A DNA stretch of 8,256 nt, taken from NCBI GenBank assembly GCA_015489255.1, contig WGAD01000227.1, forward strand, positions 1-8,256. Direction: 5' to 3'. The DNA is from Anaerolineales bacterium. GTDB taxonomy: Bacteria; Chloroflexota; Anaerolineae; Anaerolineales; Villigracilaceae. The notes under the pieces were generated by a model. It made no database searches, was not told the origin of the DNA, and saw only the letters and a list, made by a program, of their open reading frames with translations. Of the stretch, positions 5,807-8,256 are shown piece by piece; within the stretch, counting starts at the first letter, position 1, and each line of letters starts with the position of its first letter. A program made the position numbers and the translations under genes.

Positions 5807-7344
5807 TGCACGGCCTCCGCCGGTTTATGGTCCTTGGGGAAACTGCCCTTGATGTTTTTGGCAAGCTCGATCATCGCATTGGTGGCGTCGGTCGATGACA
5901 GGGCCACCTTGCCCTGGACATCGCTGGTTTCCCGGGCCAGCGCGAGCAAGCCCTCCTTCACGATATCGGGCATGGGTGGCTTGTCCTTGTCGCCGGAGAA
6001 GGCCGTGTTGACCGTGAGGGAGATGGACGTCGCCAGGCGGATGGCCATCAGGCGCACGAAATCCTTTTCGACGCCCCGGGCAAACAGCGCGACCGCCTCC
6101 GGCGAGCGGTGGACATCGACCAATATCCTGTATAGCGGTATGACCGTGATGCCGATGAAGGCCTGCTGCGTGGGCGTCAGTTCCTGGCCGTTCTGGATCC
6201 GGTACACGATGCTGCCGGGCTGGCCGACGGTGATACTCAGATCGTAAGTGCCAAACAAATGGTTGTGGACGATCTGATCCAGGGTGTGCAGGGGATAGGT
6301 TCCCTCGTACATGGACAGGCAGCCGCGGATGCCATTGAGGTTGTTGCAGCGCAGAATCGTATGAGGCGCCACGGTGCTGTCGTTGGATTTCGCCCACATG
6401 ATGTTCTGCAGGGAGAGGGTCCGGTGATACGGGGTGGGCGTGCATTCGGTCTCCTGGTTCGACGGGGACGCGTTGCAACCGCCCTGGTCCGGGCTGTTTT
6501 TCGGATCCTCCGGATAAATGACGGTGCCCACCAGGCTGATCAGCGTCTCTATTGCCGTGGGGTCGCGACCGCTGCTGGAGCCGCTGAGGATGCCGCCGAG
6601 TTTCGCAACGGTGGCGTCCTTGTACAGGGCGCGATAGGTGAGGTTGCCGATCATGGCGGCCCCGCCGTAATCGCCGGTGCTGTTGGCGGCCTGCACGGCA
6701 TAGGAGGTGGAATCGCTGCCCCACCCCGGATCAGTGAACACCTTGGTCAGGGCGTCGACGAAATCGTCGGCGCCGCCGGCGGCCTGTTCGATCCTTGTCA
6801 GTTCCTTTTTGCCGGCGGCACCGAGATCCATGTTGGAGGCCAGCCCCGCGACGATCTTGGCCCCGATGGCGCAGGACGAGGCCTCCAGGGAATTGATGTT
6901 GTTCATCAGATTCTGGAGGTGCGCCATGAGGGCGGAGCATTCCTGGCAGATGGTGGCGATGGCCAGCTGGAAGGCGTAGCCCACGGCGGCGGTGCCGATC
7001 TGGCGGAGAATCTGCTTGAACTGCTCGGCATTGATGAAGCTGAAACTGCCGCCGAAGAAATCGATGCCGTTGCAGCCGGCCTGCAGGTGCGGCGGCGCGA
7101 TGTGGGCCAGCCAGATGTTGCGGATGGGCCAGCGCACCTGAAACGATCCGCCGGTGAGCACTCCCCGGCGCTGAGACTGGTAGACCCCCGGGTTGGTGGC
7201 GGTGGCGGACAGCATGTCCGACAGAGCATCACTCAGGGACGCCCGGGCGGGGGGCGCCGCGGTCATCACGGCAGCGGAAAACAGGGCGGCGAACACAAAC
7301 GCGACAAAACGGTTCATCAATCTTCCGCGAAACCGTCCGGGCAT
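5803..7344 (-). CDS. traH: TraH, F-type pilus assembly / mating-pair protein
   Basis: Predicted 513-aa exported protein needed for pilus extension and mating-junction formation; it works in the periplasm/outer membrane with TraF and TraW-type partners. The family signature is clear: a Gly-Cys-Asn then GIDFFGGSFSFIN at residues ~90-105. A signal peptide (core FVAFVFAALFSAAVM, cleavage after PARA, residue 35) leads to SLSDALSDML. Eight cysteines (91, 133, 136, 158, 290, 301, 333, 342) include a CQEC pair at 133-136. The last ~100 residues (REKG-type charged region, VEKDFVRLMAIRLATSISL) are probably helical. The ATG at 7344 is chosen because AGGAGG (7355-7350) sits 5 bp upstream; the ATG at 7317 is an alternative giving a 26-residue signal peptide, with a weaker GGAAG. 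Coupled to traG by a 4-bp overlap. Confidence 0.92.
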   Translation of the reverse strand: MPGRFRGRLMNRFVAFVFAALFSAAVMTAAPPARASLSDALSDMLSATATNPGVYQSQRRGVLTGGSFQVRWPIRNIWLAHIAPPHLQAGCNGIDFFGGSFSFINAEQFKQILRQIGTAAVGYAFQLAIATICQECSALMAHLQNLMNNINSLEASSCAIGAKIVAGLASNMDLGAAGKKELTRIEQAAGGADDFVDALTKVFTDPGWGSDSTSYAVQAANSTGDYGGAAMIGNLTYRALYKDATVAKLGGILSGSSSGRDPTAIETLISLVGTVIYPEDPKNSPDQGGCNASPSNQETECTPTPYHRTLSLQNIMWAKSNDSTVAPHTILRCNNLNGIRGCLSMYEGTYPLHTLDQIVHNHLFGTYDLSITVGQPGSIVYRIQNGQELTPTQQAFIGITVIPLYRILVDVHRSPEAVALFARGVEKDFVRLMAIRLATSISLTVNTAFSGDKDKPPMPDIVKEGLLALARETSDVQGKVALSSTDATNAMIELAKNIKGSFPKDHKPAEAVQ

Positions 7345-7373
7345 CGCGGCCTCCTAAGCTGGGTTAAAACACC

Positions 7374-7389
7374 TTCGGCCAATGCCGAA
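7374..7389 (-). promoter_or_regulatory. Perfect hairpin in the traF-traH gap
   Basis: TTCGGC (7374-7379) and GCCGAA (7384-7389) form a perfect 6-bp stem around a 4-base loop. It sits 30 bp upstream of the traH ATG and about 75 bp after the traF stop. On the minus strand it is followed by GGTGTTTTAA, which has only four consecutive T, so it is a weak terminator at best. It may instead be a processing or attenuation site that sets traF against traHG expression, or an mRNA-stabilising hairpin at the traH leader. Confidence 0.45.
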
Positions 7390-7422
7390 TTATTCAGATG
7401 CCCATATTACGGAGGAATGAAC

Positions 7423-7454
7423 CGAAAAAAGGTTTTGTAAAAGACGAAAAAAGG
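7423..7454 (-). repeat. Paired CGAAAAAAGG boxes 22 bp apart
   Basis: The plus-strand decamer CGAAAAAAGG occurs at 7423-7432 and 7445-7454, 22 bp apart start to start, about two helical turns. The second copy extends into a 17-mer (7445-7461) that matches 1336-1352 at 16 of 17 positions. The spacing would place two bound proteins on the same DNA face; the A-tracts could also bend the DNA. They overlap the weak promoter candidate. Function is inferred. Confidence 0.4.
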
Positions 7455-7463
7455 CGTTTTCAA
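7434..7463 (-). promoter_or_regulatory. Weak promoter candidate for traH-traG
   Basis: Directly after the traF stop, minus-strand TTGAAA (7463-7458, five of six -35 matches) is followed after 18 bp by TACAAA (7439-7434, four of six -10 matches). The spacer contains a run of six T. The 119-bp gap between traF and traH would be unusual without some signal, but conjugation genes are usually read from a distant promoter, so this remains tentative. Confidence 0.25.
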
Positions 7464-8256
7464 TCAGGGAATGGCCGGTTTTTCGTTTTGAAAGGCGCCA
7501 TTTTTCAGCCTTTTCAATCGCGCCTGCTCCATTTGCTGGTATTTCACCCGGGGGCGCTGCGCCTGGGGCGTGGGCGGCGGCAGGATGGAATACCGCGGGT
7601 CATCCTGTCCCATGGCGATCTCCAGGCGGTCCTTGAGGTAGGCCACCCAGGAGGCCGGATCGTTTGGATCCACCCCTTCCGGGAAGGTCATGTCGTCGGT
7701 ACGGAGGAGTCCGCGCTCGTCCAGGTGCGCGAGCTTGAGTTCCTCGTCGTCGAGCAGCTTCAGCTCTTCGGCGGCCAGGAGCACCCGGGACACCAGCGCG
7801 TTGGTGGACAGCAGGCCCTGGGACACCACGCCGATACGGTCCGGCGGCGCCGCCAGGACGATGGCGGGCACCACGGTGATGTTCCAGGACTTCGCCCAGC
7901 CGGCATCCTTGATGAAGGGGACCTGCTCCATGCCCGGCATGGGCTTGCCGTCGAGGGAAATGAGCCGCATTTCGAACCCGTACCGCAAGGCGAACTGCTT
8001 CAGCGGGAACAGCTGGAAATGGCAGTATTTGCAGGACGATGTATAGAAGAAAAAGATACCCGCCTTTTTCGACAGGTTCTTGAGGATCTTCTTCTGCGCC
8101 CATTCGTTGGCGCGAAGGGTGACGGATTTGAACGCCGTGGCGAACGGGAAACGGTTGTTTTCGTCCAGCAGCGGATCCGTGAGCGACACCCGCTTGAACA
8201 TGGTGGAGAAGCGGTCGGCCTTGTCCATCATCACCCGTTGCGCGTACATGTAGATC
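7464..8256 (-). CDS. traF: TraF, thioredoxin-fold conjugation protein (5' partial)
   Basis: The reading frame stays open past the first ATG in the window (8249) to the window edge, where it reads Ile-Tyr before that Met, so the true start and signal peptide lie outside. Counting from that Met, residues ~1-62 form the family's N-terminal region (MMDKADRFSTMF, DPLLDENNRFPF). A thioredoxin fold follows: FFFYTSSCKYCHFQ with CxxC at 73-76, and the cis-proline loop TVVPAIVL with Pro128. Residues ~185-261 are a proline-rich and then basic tail (ILPPPTPQ, QARLKRLKN) beyond the fold. F-plasmid TraF has lost the CxxC; this one keeps it, like the SXT/IncA/C-type proteins, so it may act as a periplasmic disulfide oxidoreductase or isomerase on TraH, TraG or related proteins. 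Stop TGA is at 7466-7464. Confidence 0.9.
   Translation of the reverse strand, partial: IYMYAQRVMMDKADRFSTMFKRVSLTDPLLDENNRFPFATAFKSVTLRANEWAQKKILKNLSKKAGIFFFYTSSCKYCHFQLFPLKQFALRYGFEMRLISLDGKPMPGMEQVPFIKDAGWAKSWNITVVPAIVLAAPPDRIGVVSQGLLSTNALVSRVLLAAEELKLLDDEELKLAHLDERGLLRTDDMTFPEGVDPNDPASWVAYLKDRLEIAMGQDDPRYSILPPPTPQAQRPRVKYQQMEQARLKRLKNGAFQNEKPAIP

Noticed and set aside
6259..7440. Long plus-strand open frame (393 aa) opposite traH
   Set aside because: It lies antisense to a well-supported TraH with signal peptide and family signature; its glycine/valine-rich translation looks like a shadow.
1..8256. CRISPR array, tRNA or rRNA genes
   Set aside because: No regularly spaced repeats with unique spacers, no cloverleaf-like or ribosomal RNA-like sequence was found on either strand.

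Overview
The window looks like the distal end of an F-type (MPF-F) conjugation cluster from a GC-rich Gram-negative bacterium, either on an integrative conjugative element or on a plasmid. Reading right to left on the minus strand are the mating-pair genes traF (5' end beyond the window), traH and traG. The traF-traH-traG order, the very long TraG (1226 codons) and the thioredoxin-like TraF that keeps a CxxC motif recall SXT/R391 and IncA/C elements more than the F plasmid itself, whose TraG is about 938 aa. Host phylum cannot be fixed from the sequence; Pseudomonadota or Desulfobacterota are both reasonable.

Layout. Positions 1-955: a two-gene toxin-antitoxin module (tumE-like toxin, DUF6516, then tumA-like winged-helix antitoxin) preceded by a palindromic operator candidate and flanked by two 47-bp imperfect direct repeats (24-70 and 909-955, 39/47 identical, no gaps). 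The repeats contain a GGGGT...ACCCC hairpin resembling REP-like elements. Positions 903-1262, minus strand: a small secreted-protein ORF whose last 17 codons lie in the right-hand repeat, so it may be the truncated remnant of a longer gene. Positions 1263-1628: a divergent intergenic region with an inverted repeat and short direct repeats. Positions 1629-2087, plus strand: a three-helix membrane protein with an acidic tail, convergent with traG, in about the place where SXT-family elements carry the entry-exclusion gene eex. Positions 2126-8256, minus strand: traG, traH and partial traF.

How the genes work together. TraF, TraH and TraG act after or during pilus extension and retraction, building and stabilising the mating junction in the cell envelope. 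TraF is a periplasmic thioredoxin-fold protein. TraH (eight cysteines) and the periplasmic loop of TraG (four cysteines, the only ones in that protein) are plausible disulfide-bearing clients or partners. traH and traG are translationally coupled by an ATGA overlap. traF and traH are separated by 119 bp containing a perfect 6-bp-stem hairpin, two CGAAAAAAGG boxes 22 bp apart and a weak promoter candidate. The toxin-antitoxin pair would act as a stability cassette for the element.

The most interesting leads are the repeat-flanked toxin-antitoxin cassette, the truncated secreted ORF at its edge, and the unrecognised membrane protein as a possible new entry-exclusion factor.
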